Of a DNA stretch of 64,000 nt, positions 8,985-17,913 are shown one piece after another; positions within the stretch are counted from its first letter, which is position 1, and each line of letters starts with the position of its first letter. Origin of the DNA: Halomonas sp. (GTDB taxonomy: Bacteria; Pseudomonadota; Gammaproteobacteria; Pseudomonadales; Halomonadaceae); the NCBI RefSeq assembly GCF_029263665.1, contig NZ_JAJUFQ010000011.1, positions 62,001 to 126,000 on the forward strand. The letters are read 5' to 3'. A program made the translations under genes and the position numbers. A model generated the notes under the pieces. It was not told where the DNA came from. It saw only the letters and a program-made list of their open reading frames with translations, and searched no databases.

Positions 8985-9188
8985 ATGTCTATGCCATGGA
9001 CAGGCATCTTGTACATGGGCCATCTGCATGGGGATGCATTCGATCATGTCGCGTCATCAACCGCGGGGCATGCCTTTCTCCACCACCTTTTATGTCGACT
9101 CAACCTGCCGCCACTGAATGGGAAGATTCCGCGTTCGATAGTCGCGTCGTGCCTGAACCCCGACAGACCCTGTGCCTTTCTCCACTGA
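8985..9188 (+). CDS. 67-residue ORF with strong ribosome site; possible truncated gene
   Basis: An ATG follows AGGAGAG at ideal spacing and opens a 67-codon frame beginning MSMPWTGILYMGHLHGDAF. The first 20 residues look like an ordinary protein start, whereas the remainder is antisense to the C-terminal tail of the immunity gene and looks unstructured. It may be the 5' stub of a gene whose body was replaced when the immunity segment arrived, or a chance frame. I recognise no family. Confidence 0.3.
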   Translation: MSMPWTGILYMGHLHGDAFDHVASSTAGHAFLHHLLCRLNLPPLNGKIPRSIVASCLNPDRPCAFLH

Positions 9189-9520
9189 TTGATTGCCTCC
9201 AGAGCCCCTTCTGGAGAATCTTCCTTGTCGGATGATGGATAAAAGATGAGATCTCTGACGTAAGGGTAGCGGCTGACCTGCTCTACATGTGATACCAGTT
9301 GATCCATATAGACGCCCAACTCGGCGATCGACATGTCCTTGCGGACCGGAAGAGCAAAAATCTCCCACAGCAGATCGAGAAACTCTGTTTTGGTGTAATC
9401 AGAAAACATTTGTTTTCCGGCAAGGTGCTGCTTGACGCCATCCACTCTTTGCCAGGGCGCCTGATGTGTATCGTGCCGACTGCCGCCGTTGCGGCAGCCG
9501 AGCCACCGAAAGAGTCTCAT
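9044..9520 (-). CDS. orphan colicin/pyocin DNase-type immunity protein
   Basis: The core matches the Colicin_Pyocin immunity family (Im2/Im9, pyocin S immunity): FSDYTKTEFLDLLWEIF, then VSHVEQVSRYP, the DLIFYPSS segment, and the terminal helix EGALEAINQWRKAQGLSGF. Such proteins bind and block a cognate HNH DNase bacteriocin. Two starts are possible. ATG 9520 has an excellent AAGGAG six bases upstream and gives 158 residues with a 37-residue extension; ATG 9409 starts exactly at the family N-terminus. After the usual end (GFRH) there are about 30 extra residues, suggesting a lost stop. No bacteriocin gene lies on either side, so it is an orphan or remnant. Confidence 0.8.
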   Translation of the reverse strand: MRLFRWLGCRNGGSRHDTHQAPWQRVDGVKQHLAGKQMFSDYTKTEFLDLLWEIFALPVRKDMSIAELGVYMDQLVSHVEQVSRYPYVRDLIFYPSSDKEDSPEGALEAINQWRKAQGLSGFRHDATIERGIFPFSGGRLSRHKRWWRKACPAVDDAT

Positions 9521-9678
9521 CCCCATCTCCTTGCCCGAAAGCATTTTTCAACTTTCTCATGTTGGGCGTGGAGACGGTCTTGTCACAATCATCCAGAGAT
9601 AAAGAACATGTAAGACGTTTCCGAAAACACTCTCCTCATTACAGACTCACTCACCGAGGCGACCATCTTTCTTAATTT

Positions 9679-11154
9679 TCACACAACACCATACAGTCGG
9701 TTCTGGGTGTCAAGATAACCCTTGAAGGCTTCCTCGTAGGCTTCGCCGTTGCGAGAGTCAGGATCCACTTGAGCCGCACCATCCAGATGAACCAGCTGCT
9801 CGCACAGGGCATCAAGCTCACCGACACCCGCGCACCATGCCGCTTGAATGGCAGCACCAAGCGCCGCCGCATCCGTCACCGTGGGACACACCACCTGGGA
9901 TTGCGTGACATCGGCAACGATCTGGCGCCAGGCAGCGCTTTTGGCCCCTCCTCCGATAAGGCGAATCTGACTGACCTGAGAGGCCAAGGGGCCAAGCAGC
10001 TCCAGGCCATAGCGCAGGCCAAAGGTCGCCCCCTCGACCACCGCGCGGCACAGGTTCTCCGGGGTTGTGTTGACGCTGGTCAGGCCGTGGAACGAAGCAG
10101 AGGCCTCCGGCAATGTCGGTACCCGCTCACCATTGAAGAAGGGTAATACCGTGACGCCACCAGCACCAATGCGCGACGCTTCTATCGCGGCATTGAAGGC
10201 GACGATATCAAGCCCGAACAGTTCTCGTACCTTGGTCGTCGCCGAGGTGACATTCATCGTACAGATCAGTGGCAACCAGCCGGTGTGACTGGCACAGAAG
10301 TTGGCTACCTGCGCATCTGCCTCGACAGAGGCTGAGGAATGAGCGCACACCGTTCCGGAAGTGCCCAGGCTCATGGTCACCATGCCCGGCGCGATATTAC
10401 CGGTGCCAATGGCTCCGAGCATGTTGTCGCCACCGCCACTGGACACCACGACTCCATCACGCAGGCCAAGCTCCCGTGCCAGCTCGGGACGAACATGTCC
10501 TGCCGCTTGTCGAGAATCGATCAGGCGGGGCAACACCCGGTCCGGATCAAGCTCCGGCGCGATCATGGAAAAGACCTGATGATGCCAGCCACGTTTTCGG
10601 GTATCGAAGTATCCCGTGCCCGAAGCATCACCGGCTTCGGCCACCTTCTCGCCGGTCAGCCAGAGGTTGAGATAATCGTGGGGCAACAACAGGCTATTGA
10701 TACGGGCATAGGCATCTGCCTGGTGTTGACGTAACCATGCCACCTTGGAAGCGGTATAACCGGTCTGCAGCACCAGACCAAGCTTGTCCAGACAGCCGGC
10801 TTCTCCGCCCAGAGCTTCCTTTAGCGCCTCATTCTGTACATGCGTTTCGGTGTCGCACCATAGCTTGGCGGGGTATAGCGGCTGGTCATTGGCATCCAGG
10901 GCTACCATGCCATGCTGTTGGCCCGACACACCGATGCCACGGATGTCCCCCGCTTTCACACCGGCACGTTGCAGCGCCTCATGAAACGCGCCGAGAAAAG
11001 CCCTTATCCATTCTTCAGGACGTTGTTCCCGGCGCCCATTGTCTCCTTCGACAAGCTGGTGAGGCCGACTGCTCTCCCCCAGCAAACGACCGGCATCCAC
11101 ATCCACCACCACCACCTTGGTGCTTTGGGTTCCGCAATCCACTCCCACGTACAT
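9679..11154 (-). CDS. xylB: xylulokinase
   Basis: A 491-residue FGGY sugar kinase that phosphorylates D-xylulose with ATP. Visible features are the N-terminal phosphate loop MYVGVDCGTQSTKVVVVD, the substrate-proximal GIGVSGQQHGMVALD, and the C-terminal ATP-site segment RLIGGGAKSAAWRQIVAD. It is the last gene of the polyol operon, 29 bp after the polyol dehydrogenase. It corresponds to mtlY of the Pseudomonas mannitol operon. Its likely job is to take D-xylulose formed by oxidation of D-arabinitol (or xylitol) into the pentose phosphate pathway. Confidence 0.95.
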   Translation of the reverse strand: MYVGVDCGTQSTKVVVVDVDAGRLLGESSRPHQLVEGDNGRREQRPEEWIRAFLGAFHEALQRAGVKAGDIRGIGVSGQQHGMVALDANDQPLYPAKLWCDTETHVQNEALKEALGGEAGCLDKLGLVLQTGYTASKVAWLRQHQADAYARINSLLLPHDYLNLWLTGEKVAEAGDASGTGYFDTRKRGWHHQVFSMIAPELDPDRVLPRLIDSRQAAGHVRPELARELGLRDGVVVSSGGGDNMLGAIGTGNIAPGMVTMSLGTSGTVCAHSSASVEADAQVANFCASHTGWLPLICTMNVTSATTKVRELFGLDIVAFNAAIEASRIGAGGVTVLPFFNGERVPTLPEASASFHGLTSVNTTPENLCRAVVEGATFGLRYGLELLGPLASQVSQIRLIGGGAKSAAWRQIVADVTQSQVVCPTVTDAAALGAAIQAAWCAGVGELDALCEQLVHLDGAAQVDPDSRNGEAYEEAFKGYLDTQNRLYGVV

Positions 11155-11183
11155 GCGCTTATCGCCCTCTCGAAGAGTTTCCG

Positions 11184-12653
11184 TCAGACAAATGATTCAA
11201 GGGTAGCTCGAACCCCCCTTGCATGCAGGGATTCCAATGTATCGAGATAGGCAGAGACGAAACGTGGGTCGTCCACAAGGTCTCCGAACAGCTCGCGGTT
11301 TTCGATAAAGGCCGTCGGCCTGCGACGATTTTCGCCAGCAATGGTCATCAGCGAATCCTTCAGCCGATCAACCACTTCGATGGGTTCTCCAGCCTCATCG
11401 ACACCTTCAGCATAACGCGCCCAACTGGCCACTACCGCGGCAGAGCGCCTGATGTCACCGCCATGCTCCAGTTGATGACGTATGACGGGCACCAGCCATT
11501 TGGGGATACGATCAGAACTCTCGGCACAAAGACGTGCCAGGGTATCCTTGATTTCCGGGTTGGCAAAACGCTCGATCAAGGTCAGGCAATACTGCTCCAG
11601 ATCGACGCCTGGCACCGGCTCCAGGGTTGGACTGCCTTCCTCTCTCATATAGCCCAACAGGAAATCGACGAACAATGCATCCTGGCAGACCTCATGAGCA
11701 TAACGATATCCAGCCAGATACCCGAAATAGCACAAGGCCTGATGACTGGCATTGAGCAAGCGTAATTTCATCAGCTCATAGGGCATGACATCCGTCACGA
11801 CCTGCACACCCACCTTATCAAGCTCCGGGCGGCCTGAAACGAAGTTATCCTCCAGTACCCATTGGCTGAAGGGTTCGCACACCACAGGCCAGGCATCCTC
11901 GATGTTGAAACGTTGCTGGAGCTCGGCGATGTCGTTGGGCGTCGTGACCGGAGTGATGCGGTCGACCATGGAATTGGGGAAAGGCACATGATACTTGATC
12001 CACTGCGCCAGCTCTGGATCCCTCGCCTGGGCAAAGGCGCCGAACATCGCACCAGCCACCTCTCCGTTGCCTTGGATATTGTCACAGGACATCACGGTAA
12101 AAGGCGCGATCTCTCGTTCGCGACGACGACGCAACGCTTCAACCACCAGACCAAAGCTGGTGCGAGAAGACTCCGGATGACGCAAGTCGTGCTGAACATC
12201 AGCGTTATCCAGGTCGAATTCTCCCGTGACGGGATGAAAGTTGTACCCGCCTTCCGTCACGGTGAGTGAGACGATGCGAATGTCAGGGGCCGCCATGGCC
12301 TCAATGACGGCTTCCGGGTCATCCGGGGCAAACAGATAGTCAAGCATGGCGCCCATTACCCGAGGCTCGTAGCTGCCATCCGGGTGCTTGACCACGAGGG
12401 TATAGAGATAGTCCTGGCGACTCAGGGCATCACGCATGCGGCTATCTCCAGGCATCACGCCTACGCCGATAATGCCCCAGTCCCGGGCCAGGCCTTGTTC
12501 CATCAGGGTATCCACATACATGGCCTGGTGAGCGCGATGAAACCCACCGACACCAATATGCACGATGCCCGGCGTAATATGGTCACGATCATAGCCTGGG
12601 CGAGCCACACGCACGTCAAGCTGGCCCAGCGTCGCTTGGCTGAGTCGAGTCAT
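11184..12653 (-). CDS. mtlD: mannitol/arabinitol dehydrogenase (long-chain polyol dehydrogenase)
   Basis: A 489-residue NAD-dependent polyol dehydrogenase of the mannitol dehydrogenase family. The nucleotide-binding segment near residue 30 reads GIVHIGVGGFHRAHQAMYVD; the catalytic region near the middle holds KYHVPFPNSMVDRITP, and the C-terminal domain contains the conserved LKLRLLNASHQ-type segment (MKLRLLNASHQALCYFGYLA) with the catalytic Lys. The Pseudomonas homologue oxidises D-mannitol to fructose, D-arabinitol to xylulose and D-sorbitol. The next gene is xylulokinase, which fits arabinitol use; the transporter layout also fits mannitol and sorbitol. Confidence 0.93.
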   Translation of the reverse strand: MTRLSQATLGQLDVRVARPGYDRDHITPGIVHIGVGGFHRAHQAMYVDTLMEQGLARDWGIIGVGVMPGDSRMRDALSRQDYLYTLVVKHPDGSYEPRVMGAMLDYLFAPDDPEAVIEAMAAPDIRIVSLTVTEGGYNFHPVTGEFDLDNADVQHDLRHPESSRTSFGLVVEALRRRREREIAPFTVMSCDNIQGNGEVAGAMFGAFAQARDPELAQWIKYHVPFPNSMVDRITPVTTPNDIAELQQRFNIEDAWPVVCEPFSQWVLEDNFVSGRPELDKVGVQVVTDVMPYELMKLRLLNASHQALCYFGYLAGYRYAHEVCQDALFVDFLLGYMREEGSPTLEPVPGVDLEQYCLTLIERFANPEIKDTLARLCAESSDRIPKWLVPVIRHQLEHGGDIRRSAAVVASWARYAEGVDEAGEPIEVVDRLKDSLMTIAGENRRRPTAFIENRELFGDLVDDPRFVSAYLDTLESLHARGVRATLESFV

Positions 12654-12683
12654 GGCAAAGTCTCCCGATATATTGAAGCGTTA

Positions 12684-13307
12684 TCAGTCCCAGACCAGAT
12701 CGGCAGCTGCCGAGCAAGCCTTGATCAGCCGGGCATTGAGCATGTCCTTGTCGCGTGTCTTGGCGATGGCTCCTGCCTGATCCTGGCCCATGCCCAGCCA
12801 GCGCTGGATCAGGCGCTGCTCAAGCACTTCGTCATCGACATGGAGAAACAGGCTGAAATCGAAATAATCCCGCAACGCAGGCCAAGGACCTTCTTCCAGC
12901 AACAGGTAATTGCCTTCGACGATGAGAATTCGCTGACAAGGGGTGATCACACGCCCCCCGGCACGCGCCAGGTCCAGGGGCCGGTCGAATACCGGCACAG
13001 CCACATCACAGTCCGCCGGCCTGAGCCGAGCCAGATCGTGGCACAAGCCCGCTGCATCAAAGGTCTCCGGCGCTCCCTTGACGGGCAGTAGCCCCATGGG
13101 CTCAAGGACAGCATTGTCGTAGTGGTAACCATCCATCGGCACCACCGCCGCCACTCCGGGCCTGCGTTCATTGATGGCGCGTTCCAGCCAGGCTGAGCGA
13201 TAGGACTTTCCGGCACCGGGAGGCCCTGCCAGGGCAACGATATAACGCTTGCGCCCTTCAGCCGCTGCAATCAGCCGTTCAGCGACACTGTCGATGGAAA
13301 GATTCAT
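12684..13307 (-). CDS. P-loop sugar/nucleoside kinase, FrcK-like
   Basis: A 207-residue P-loop kinase of the uridine kinase/pantothenate kinase superfamily. The Walker A is ALAGPPGAGKSYRS near residue 25; VVPMDGYHYDN holds a catalytic Asp, and RILIVEGNYLLLEEGPW is a strongly conserved segment of this group. Relatives sit in sugar operons, such as frcK beside the rhizobial fructose ABC transporter. Here it lies between two polyol dehydrogenases, so it most likely phosphorylates the fructose that they make, replacing MtlZ. The substrate is inferred from context only. Gaps to neighbours are 30 and 17 bp. Confidence 0.82.
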   Translation of the reverse strand: MNLSIDSVAERLIAAAEGRKRYIVALAGPPGAGKSYRSAWLERAINERRPGVAAVVPMDGYHYDNAVLEPMGLLPVKGAPETFDAAGLCHDLARLRPADCDVAVPVFDRPLDLARAGGRVITPCQRILIVEGNYLLLEEGPWPALRDYFDFSLFLHVDDEVLEQRLIQRWLGMGQDQAGAIAKTRDKDMLNARLIKACSAAADLVWD

Positions 13308-13324
13308 GCAAGGACTCTCCGTTT

Positions 13325-14107
13325 TCAGCTCATCCAGTTGCCGCCATCGACATTGAGCGTCTGCGCGACCACATAATCGCTGTCGCCACTGGCCAGAAAC
13401 ACGGCCGCACCGGCATGATCCTCAGGGCGCCCCATGCGTCCCATGGGGACTGCCTCACCGACCAGACGCTTCTTCTCGCCCAGGGGGCGCTGCTCGTACT
13501 TGGCAAACAGGGCATCAACCTCCTCCCACATGGGAGTATCCACCACCCCGGGAGCAATGCCGTTGACGCGAATACCGTGCTTGACCAGATCAAGCCCTGC
13601 AGATTGCGTCAGGCTGATCACTGCTGCCTTGGTCGCACAGTAGGTACTGACTAGAGCCTCTCCTCGCCGCCCTGCCTGGGACGCCATATTGATGATGCGT
13701 CCTGCGCGTTTCTGTTCGACCATGGACTTGGCCACCGCCTGCAAGGTAAAGAACAGGCCTTTGACGTTGACGGCGAACTGACGGTCGAAGCTGCTTTCCT
13801 CGACGTCCAGCACAGGGGCCATATCAAAGACAGCCGCATTATTGACCAGCACATCGATGCCACCGAACTTCGCTGTCACCTCTGTCACCATGGCATCGAT
13901 GGAAGCCCGGTCACAGACATCCAGTCGCACCCCCAGCACCCGATCTCCACCATCCAGATGCATGATGGCTTCTTCTATGGCGGCAGTATCGATATCTGCC
14001 ACCACGACCCGGGCGCCCTCCTGAAGATAACGCTCGGCAATGGCCAGGCCGATACCTCTCGCACCTCCTGTAATCACCGCCACCTGATTGTCCAGCCTAG
14101 CTGTCAT
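13325..14107 (-). CDS. smoS: SDR polyol dehydrogenase (sorbitol/L-iditol dehydrogenase), SmoS-like
   Basis: A 260-residue short-chain dehydrogenase. The Rossmann glycine motif is TGGARGIG, the acidic residue after strand 2 is in VADIDTAA (NAD preference), NNAAVFDMAPV follows strand 4, and the catalytic set is Ser in NMASQAGRRG plus YCATKAA. It ends NVDGGNWMS, as does Rhodobacter SmoS, which it resembles throughout; SmoS oxidises sorbitol to fructose. ATG 14107 has CAGGAG eight bases upstream; the longer frame from 14137 lacks one. It lies in the middle of the polyol operon. Confidence 0.9.
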   Translation of the reverse strand: MTARLDNQVAVITGGARGIGLAIAERYLQEGARVVVADIDTAAIEEAIMHLDGGDRVLGVRLDVCDRASIDAMVTEVTAKFGGIDVLVNNAAVFDMAPVLDVEESSFDRQFAVNVKGLFFTLQAVAKSMVEQKRAGRIINMASQAGRRGEALVSTYCATKAAVISLTQSAGLDLVKHGIRVNGIAPGVVDTPMWEEVDALFAKYEQRPLGEKKRLVGEAVPMGRMGRPEDHAGAAVFLASGDSDYVVAQTLNVDGGNWMS

Positions 14108-14158
14108 GCTGTTTGCTCCTGTTGGCAAAGGCTTCATTCAAAGGATTACAAGGTCGCA

Positions 14159-14839
14159 TCAAGCCTTGAGCCGTTGTTCACTGCGCCAGTCCTCCACCAG
14201 CCCGGGTAGCTCCGCCATGCGCTGCATGACTCGCCATACCCCGAGCTCGCTCAGCCTGTCGGCCTGTCCTGCCGGTACATGGCTGGCACCGATAAAGCCG
14301 ATCACCGTCATGCCTGCAGCCCGCGCGGCTCGGGCTCCGGATACCGAGTCCTCGACGACCAAGCAGTTTCCCGGCATGACACCAAGCGTCTCTGCCGCCA
14401 GCTGATAGACCGCCGGATCGGGCTTGGGACGCTCGACCTGTTCCGCGCAGAAAATCGGCGCGCCCTGCAAGACGCGATCCAGCCCGGTCTTGGACAGGGA
14501 TGCCACCACTCGGCAACGACGGCTGTTGGAAACTACCGCCTTGGGCAGATCCACAACCGTTATCGCTGCCGCGGCACCCTCGATGGCATCGAGCTCCTGG
14601 GCCAAGCGCGCTTCAATTTCATCATCGAGCAGTGCCAACGCCGCCTGGGGCAATGCATGGGCGCTAAGCGCCTCGAGCCCCAGCAGAATGGCCTCGGTCG
14701 TCTGGCCAAGCGCCTGGGCCAGGGCCTGTTCCACATCAACATCTGGCAACCACTCACTGAGGCGTTCGATCAGAGTCGCTTCGGCGATCACCTCGCTATC
14801 GACCAGTACGCCATCACAGTCAAAGATCAAGGTCTGCAT
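14159..14839 (-). CDS. HAD-family sugar-phosphatase-like hydrolase
   Basis: A 226-residue HAD subfamily IA hydrolase. The nucleophile motif is FDCDGVLVDSE (Asp7, with Asp9 as acid/base), motif II is VVSNSRRCR, and motif III/IV is KPDPAVYQLAA followed by CLVVEDSVSGARAARAAGM. The cap region lies between residues 15 and 90. The family includes beta-phosphoglucomutases and 2-deoxyglucose or sugar-phosphate phosphatases; similar genes recur in rhizobial and Rhodobacter polyol operons. It may remove dead-end phosphorylated polyols. AAGGA lies seven bases before the ATG at 14839; the extension to 14878 has no support. Confidence 0.85.
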   Translation of the reverse strand: MQTLIFDCDGVLVDSEVIAEATLIERLSEWLPDVDVEQALAQALGQTTEAILLGLEALSAHALPQAALALLDDEIEARLAQELDAIEGAAAAITVVDLPKAVVSNSRRCRVVASLSKTGLDRVLQGAPIFCAEQVERPKPDPAVYQLAAETLGVMPGNCLVVEDSVSGARAARAAGMTVIGFIGASHVPAGQADRLSELGVWRVMQRMAELPGLVEDWRSEQRLKA

Positions 14840-14907
14840 GGGCGTTCCTTCTTGTAGATGGATTCGATCCAGTTCCAATGTCCAGGCCTTCGAGGTTGGC
14901 GCATCAT

Positions 14908-16044
14908 TCAGGCCTTTGACTCAGCACGATTGTCCTGGCGCGTCAGCGATGCCAGGGGATGACGTTCAAGGCTTTCCAGGGCCAGGCCATCGGCGTCGAA
15001 CAGGTGAGCGCGCGAGGCTGCGAAGCCGAATCGAATATCATCGCCAACACGATGGGCCACATCGCCATCCACCATCAGGGTGACCAGCTGACCCTCGGTC
15101 TCTACATACAGCGACGTCTGGCCGCCCAGGCGTTCAATGACGCTGATTCGGCCACTGAGCGCCCCCTGCTCGTCCAGCTCAAGGTGTTCCGGACGGATGC
15201 CCAGTTCCATGGCGGCATCGCGGGCAATGCCTTCGCCATTGGCTGGCACGCATACGTTCCCTCCGCCCGGCAGGCGAACCTCGACCCCGGCGGCACCAAC
15301 GCCTTCGGCGACCGCGGGCAGGAAGTTCATCTTCGGCGAGCCGATGAAACCGGCAACAAAACGATTGCGGGGATGGTGATAGAGTTCCATGGGCGACCCT
15401 ACCTGCTCGACGACACCGCCCTGCAGGACCACGATCTTGTCCGCCATGGTCATGGCTTCGATCTGGTCGTGGGTGACATAGATCATGGTGGCCTTGAGCT
15501 CTTCATGCAGTCGCGCCAGCTCTATGCGCATCTGTACACGCAGCGCAGCATCCAGGTTGGATAGTGGCTCATCGAACAGGAAAATGCTGGGATTGCGCAC
15601 GATCGCACGACCAATGGCCACACGCTGACGCTGACCACCGGACAGGGCCTTGGGTTTGCGTTCGAGCAATGGTTCGAGCTGAAGGATCCTGGCGGCTTCC
15701 AGCACCTTCGAGCGGCGCTCTTCCTTCGATACACCGGCCAGCTTGAGGCTGAAGCCCATGTTGTCCTCCACCGTCATATGCGGATAGAGGGCGTAGCTCT
15801 GAAATACCATGGCCAAACCACGTTCAGCCGGCCCCAGCTCATTGATGCGCTGACCATCGATCAGCAGGTCTCCGGAGCTAGTACTTTCCAGGCCGGCTAT
15901 CATGCGCAGCAGGGTCGACTTGCCACAGCCAGAAGGGCCGACGAACACCACGAATTCCTGGTCCTTGACCTCCAGGTCGACACCCTTGATGACCTGGGTG
16001 TCGCCAAAGTTCTTGACCACATTGTTGAGAGTGAGAGTTGCCAT
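14908..16044 (-). CDS. mtlK: polyol ABC transporter ATPase (MalK/UgpC type)
   Basis: A 378-residue nucleotide-binding subunit of a carbohydrate importer. Walker A is GPSGCGKSTLLRMIAG, the signature is LSGGQRQRVAIGRA, Walker B is SIFLFDEPLSNLDA, and the switch His is in MIYVTHDQIEAMT. The C-terminal third is an OB-fold regulatory domain like that of MalK (TOBE), beginning around FIGSPKMNFLP. It powers uptake through the two permeases encoded 13 bp and 900 bp upstream. Corresponds to mtlK/smoK. It is the fourth gene of the operon. Confidence 0.94.
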   Translation of the reverse strand: MATLTLNNVVKNFGDTQVIKGVDLEVKDQEFVVFVGPSGCGKSTLLRMIAGLESTSSGDLLIDGQRINELGPAERGLAMVFQSYALYPHMTVEDNMGFSLKLAGVSKEERRSKVLEAARILQLEPLLERKPKALSGGQRQRVAIGRAIVRNPSIFLFDEPLSNLDAALRVQMRIELARLHEELKATMIYVTHDQIEAMTMADKIVVLQGGVVEQVGSPMELYHHPRNRFVAGFIGSPKMNFLPAVAEGVGAAGVEVRLPGGGNVCVPANGEGIARDAAMELGIRPEHLELDEQGALSGRISVIERLGGQTSLYVETEGQLVTLMVDGDVAHRVGDDIRFGFAASRAHLFDADGLALESLERHPLASLTRQDNRAESKA

Positions 16045-16057
16045 CTTGTTCGTCCCC

Positions 16058-16939
16058 TTATTTCACAGCACCGAAGGTCAGACCACGCACCATCTGTTTC
16101 TGGGTCAGCCAGCCGAAGATCAGAATCGGCGCAATGGCCATGGTCGACGCAGCAGACAGCTTGGCCCAGAACAAGCCCTCGGGACTTGAGAAGGAAGCGA
16201 TGTAGGCGGTCAGCGGGGCCGCATTGGAAGTAGTGAGATTGAGGCTCCAGAACGCCTCGTTCCAACTGAGGATCACCGACAGCAGGCCGGTGGAGGCAAT
16301 GCCGGGCAGCGTCAGTGGCAAGAGCAGGTACCACACCTCCTGCAGGGTGCCGGCACCATCCATTCGTCCTGCCTCGAGGATGTCCTTGGGCAAATCCTTG
16401 AAGAAGGTATAAAGCATCCATACCACGATCGGCAGGTTCATCAGGGTATAGACAATGATCAGCCCCGTACGCGTATCAAGCAGGCCTACATCACGGAAGA
16501 TCAGGTAAATCGGTACCAGGACACCCACCGAAGGCAGCATCTTGGTGGAAAGCATCCACAGCAACGTGCCCTTGGTACGCTTGGTCGGCAGGAATGCCAT
16601 GGCATAGGCCGATGGAATGGCAATCAACAGTGCCAGCAACGTGGAGCCAAAGGACACCGCGACGCTGTTGAGCGCGAACTTGAGGTAGTCCGCACGCCCC
16701 TGAACGGCGGCATAACTTTCCAGCGTCGGGCTGAAGATCAGCGTCGGATCCGCCACCGCATCCGTCTCGGTCTTGAAGCCGGTGATGATCATCCAGAAGA
16801 TCGGAAAGAAGATCAGCAGCGCCACTGCCCAGCCCAGCAGAGCCATCCCCACCTTGCGCCAGCGCTGAGCGCGAGCCACATCACCGATACTGACGTGGGC
16901 AGGAGCGACGGCGGTCTTGGCAGTTGTCGTCGTATTCAT
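16058..16939 (-). CDS. mtlG: polyol ABC transporter permease (MalG type)
   Basis: A 293-residue inner-membrane permease with six predicted segments and the EAA loop MDGAGTLQEVWYLLLPLTLP near residue 200, which docks on the ATPase. The cytoplasmic N-terminus (TTTTAKTAVAPAHVS) and length are typical for MalG-like subunits. ATG 16939 has GAGG nine bases upstream and lies 11 bp after the mtlF stop. The in-frame TTG at 16954 would overlap that stop and is less likely. Confidence 0.92.
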   Translation of the reverse strand: MNTTTTAKTAVAPAHVSIGDVARAQRWRKVGMALLGWAVALLIFFPIFWMIITGFKTETDAVADPTLIFSPTLESYAAVQGRADYLKFALNSVAVSFGSTLLALLIAIPSAYAMAFLPTKRTKGTLLWMLSTKMLPSVGVLVPIYLIFRDVGLLDTRTGLIIVYTLMNLPIVVWMLYTFFKDLPKDILEAGRMDGAGTLQEVWYLLLPLTLPGIASTGLLSVILSWNEAFWSLNLTTSNAAPLTAYIASFSSPEGLFWAKLSAASTMAIAPILIFGWLTQKQMVRGLTFGAVK

Positions 16940-16950
16940 TGATATCACCC

Positions 16951-17841
16951 TCAATTTTCCAAGTTCTTGGCCACCATGCGGACCAGGAAGATGGCGACGA
17001 TATTGGCCAGGATGATGGCGATCACCCCGCCGGCAGAAGCGGTGCCCACGTCGAAGTCGAGCAGCGCACGAATGTAGATGAGATAGGCCAGGTTGGTGGT
17101 GGCCAGGCCCGGGCCGCCCGAGGTGGTGACGAATATCTCGGCGAAGATGGTCAGCAGGAAGATCATCTCGATCATGATCACCACACTGATGGCCCGCTTG
17201 AGATGCGGCAGAGTGATATAGAAGAAGATCGCCAGAGGTCCCGCACCATCCATGCGCGCTGCCTCGACCTGATCATCATCCAGAGACTGCATGGCGGTCA
17301 GCAGGATCAACAGGGCAAAAGGCAGCCATTGCCAGGCGACGATGATGATCACCGACGTCAGCGGCAGGCTGGAGAACCAGTCGATCACCGGCAACCCGAG
17401 GCTCTTGGACAGCCAGGCCAGCACCCCGTTGGAGGGATGCATCATCATGTTCTTCCACACCAGGGCACTGACCGTCGGCATGACGAAGAAGGGAGATATC
17501 GCCAGCACTCGGGCAATGCCCCTGCCCATGAATTCCTGCTGGAACAGTACCGCCAGCAGGGTCCCTCCGACCACGGTGATGGCCAGTACCCAGCCTACCA
17601 GCAGCAGCGTCGTGCCCATGGCCGACCACAACGCTGGATCGGTGAGCAGGAATTCATAGTTTTCCAGCCCGGCGAAACCGCCCATGCCAGGCATCAGCAG
17701 GTTGTAGCGCTGCAACGAGAACCACAGCGTCATCGCCAGCGGCACTATCATCCACAGAAACAGTAAGGTGACCGCAGGCGCCTGAAGCGAGAGAGTACGC
17801 AACCCTCCGACAGTGCGGCCGGAAGCTCGTGTCTTGATCAT
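16951..17841 (-). CDS. mtlF: polyol ABC transporter permease (MalF type)
   Basis: A 296-residue permease with six membrane segments and the EAA loop MDGAGPLAIFFYITLPHLK near residue 200. It pairs with the adjacent MtlG-like protein to form the transmembrane channel. It lies 72 bp after the binding-protein stop, a gap that holds a stable hairpin, so its expression may be lower than that of the binding protein. Confidence 0.92.
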   Translation of the reverse strand: MIKTRASGRTVGGLRTLSLQAPAVTLLFLWMIVPLAMTLWFSLQRYNLLMPGMGGFAGLENYEFLLTDPALWSAMGTTLLLVGWVLAITVVGGTLLAVLFQQEFMGRGIARVLAISPFFVMPTVSALVWKNMMMHPSNGVLAWLSKSLGLPVIDWFSSLPLTSVIIIVAWQWLPFALLILLTAMQSLDDDQVEAARMDGAGPLAIFFYITLPHLKRAISVVIMIEMIFLLTIFAEIFVTTSGGPGLATTNLAYLIYIRALLDFDVGTASAGGVIAIILANIVAIFLVRMVAKNLEN

Positions 17842-17871
17842 GGGAAGTCACTCACAGGGAAGTGGGGTATG

Positions 17872-17900
17872 GCGGCGGGCGAAATAGCACCGCCTGCCGC
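17872..17900 (-). other. hairpin between binding-protein and permease genes
   Basis: GCGGCGGGCG (17872-17881) pairs with CGCCTGCCGC (17891-17900) through ten pairs including one G-U, around a 9-base loop, in the mtlE-mtlF gap. Such stems in ABC importer operons often protect the upstream mRNA and attenuate downstream genes (malE-malF is the classic case). Role here is inferred. Confidence 0.6.
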
Positions 17901-17913
17901 TCAGCAGTCTGGA

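Noticed and set aside
9410..9675. Search for a bacteriocin C-terminal HNH remnant upstream of the immunity gene
   Set aside because: No frame on either strand shows an HH-14x-N-8x-H/H-3x-H pattern.
12384..13091. A 235-residue plus-strand frame over mtlD and the kinase gene
   Set aside because: Spans two opposite-strand genes with strong family motifs; no start signal.
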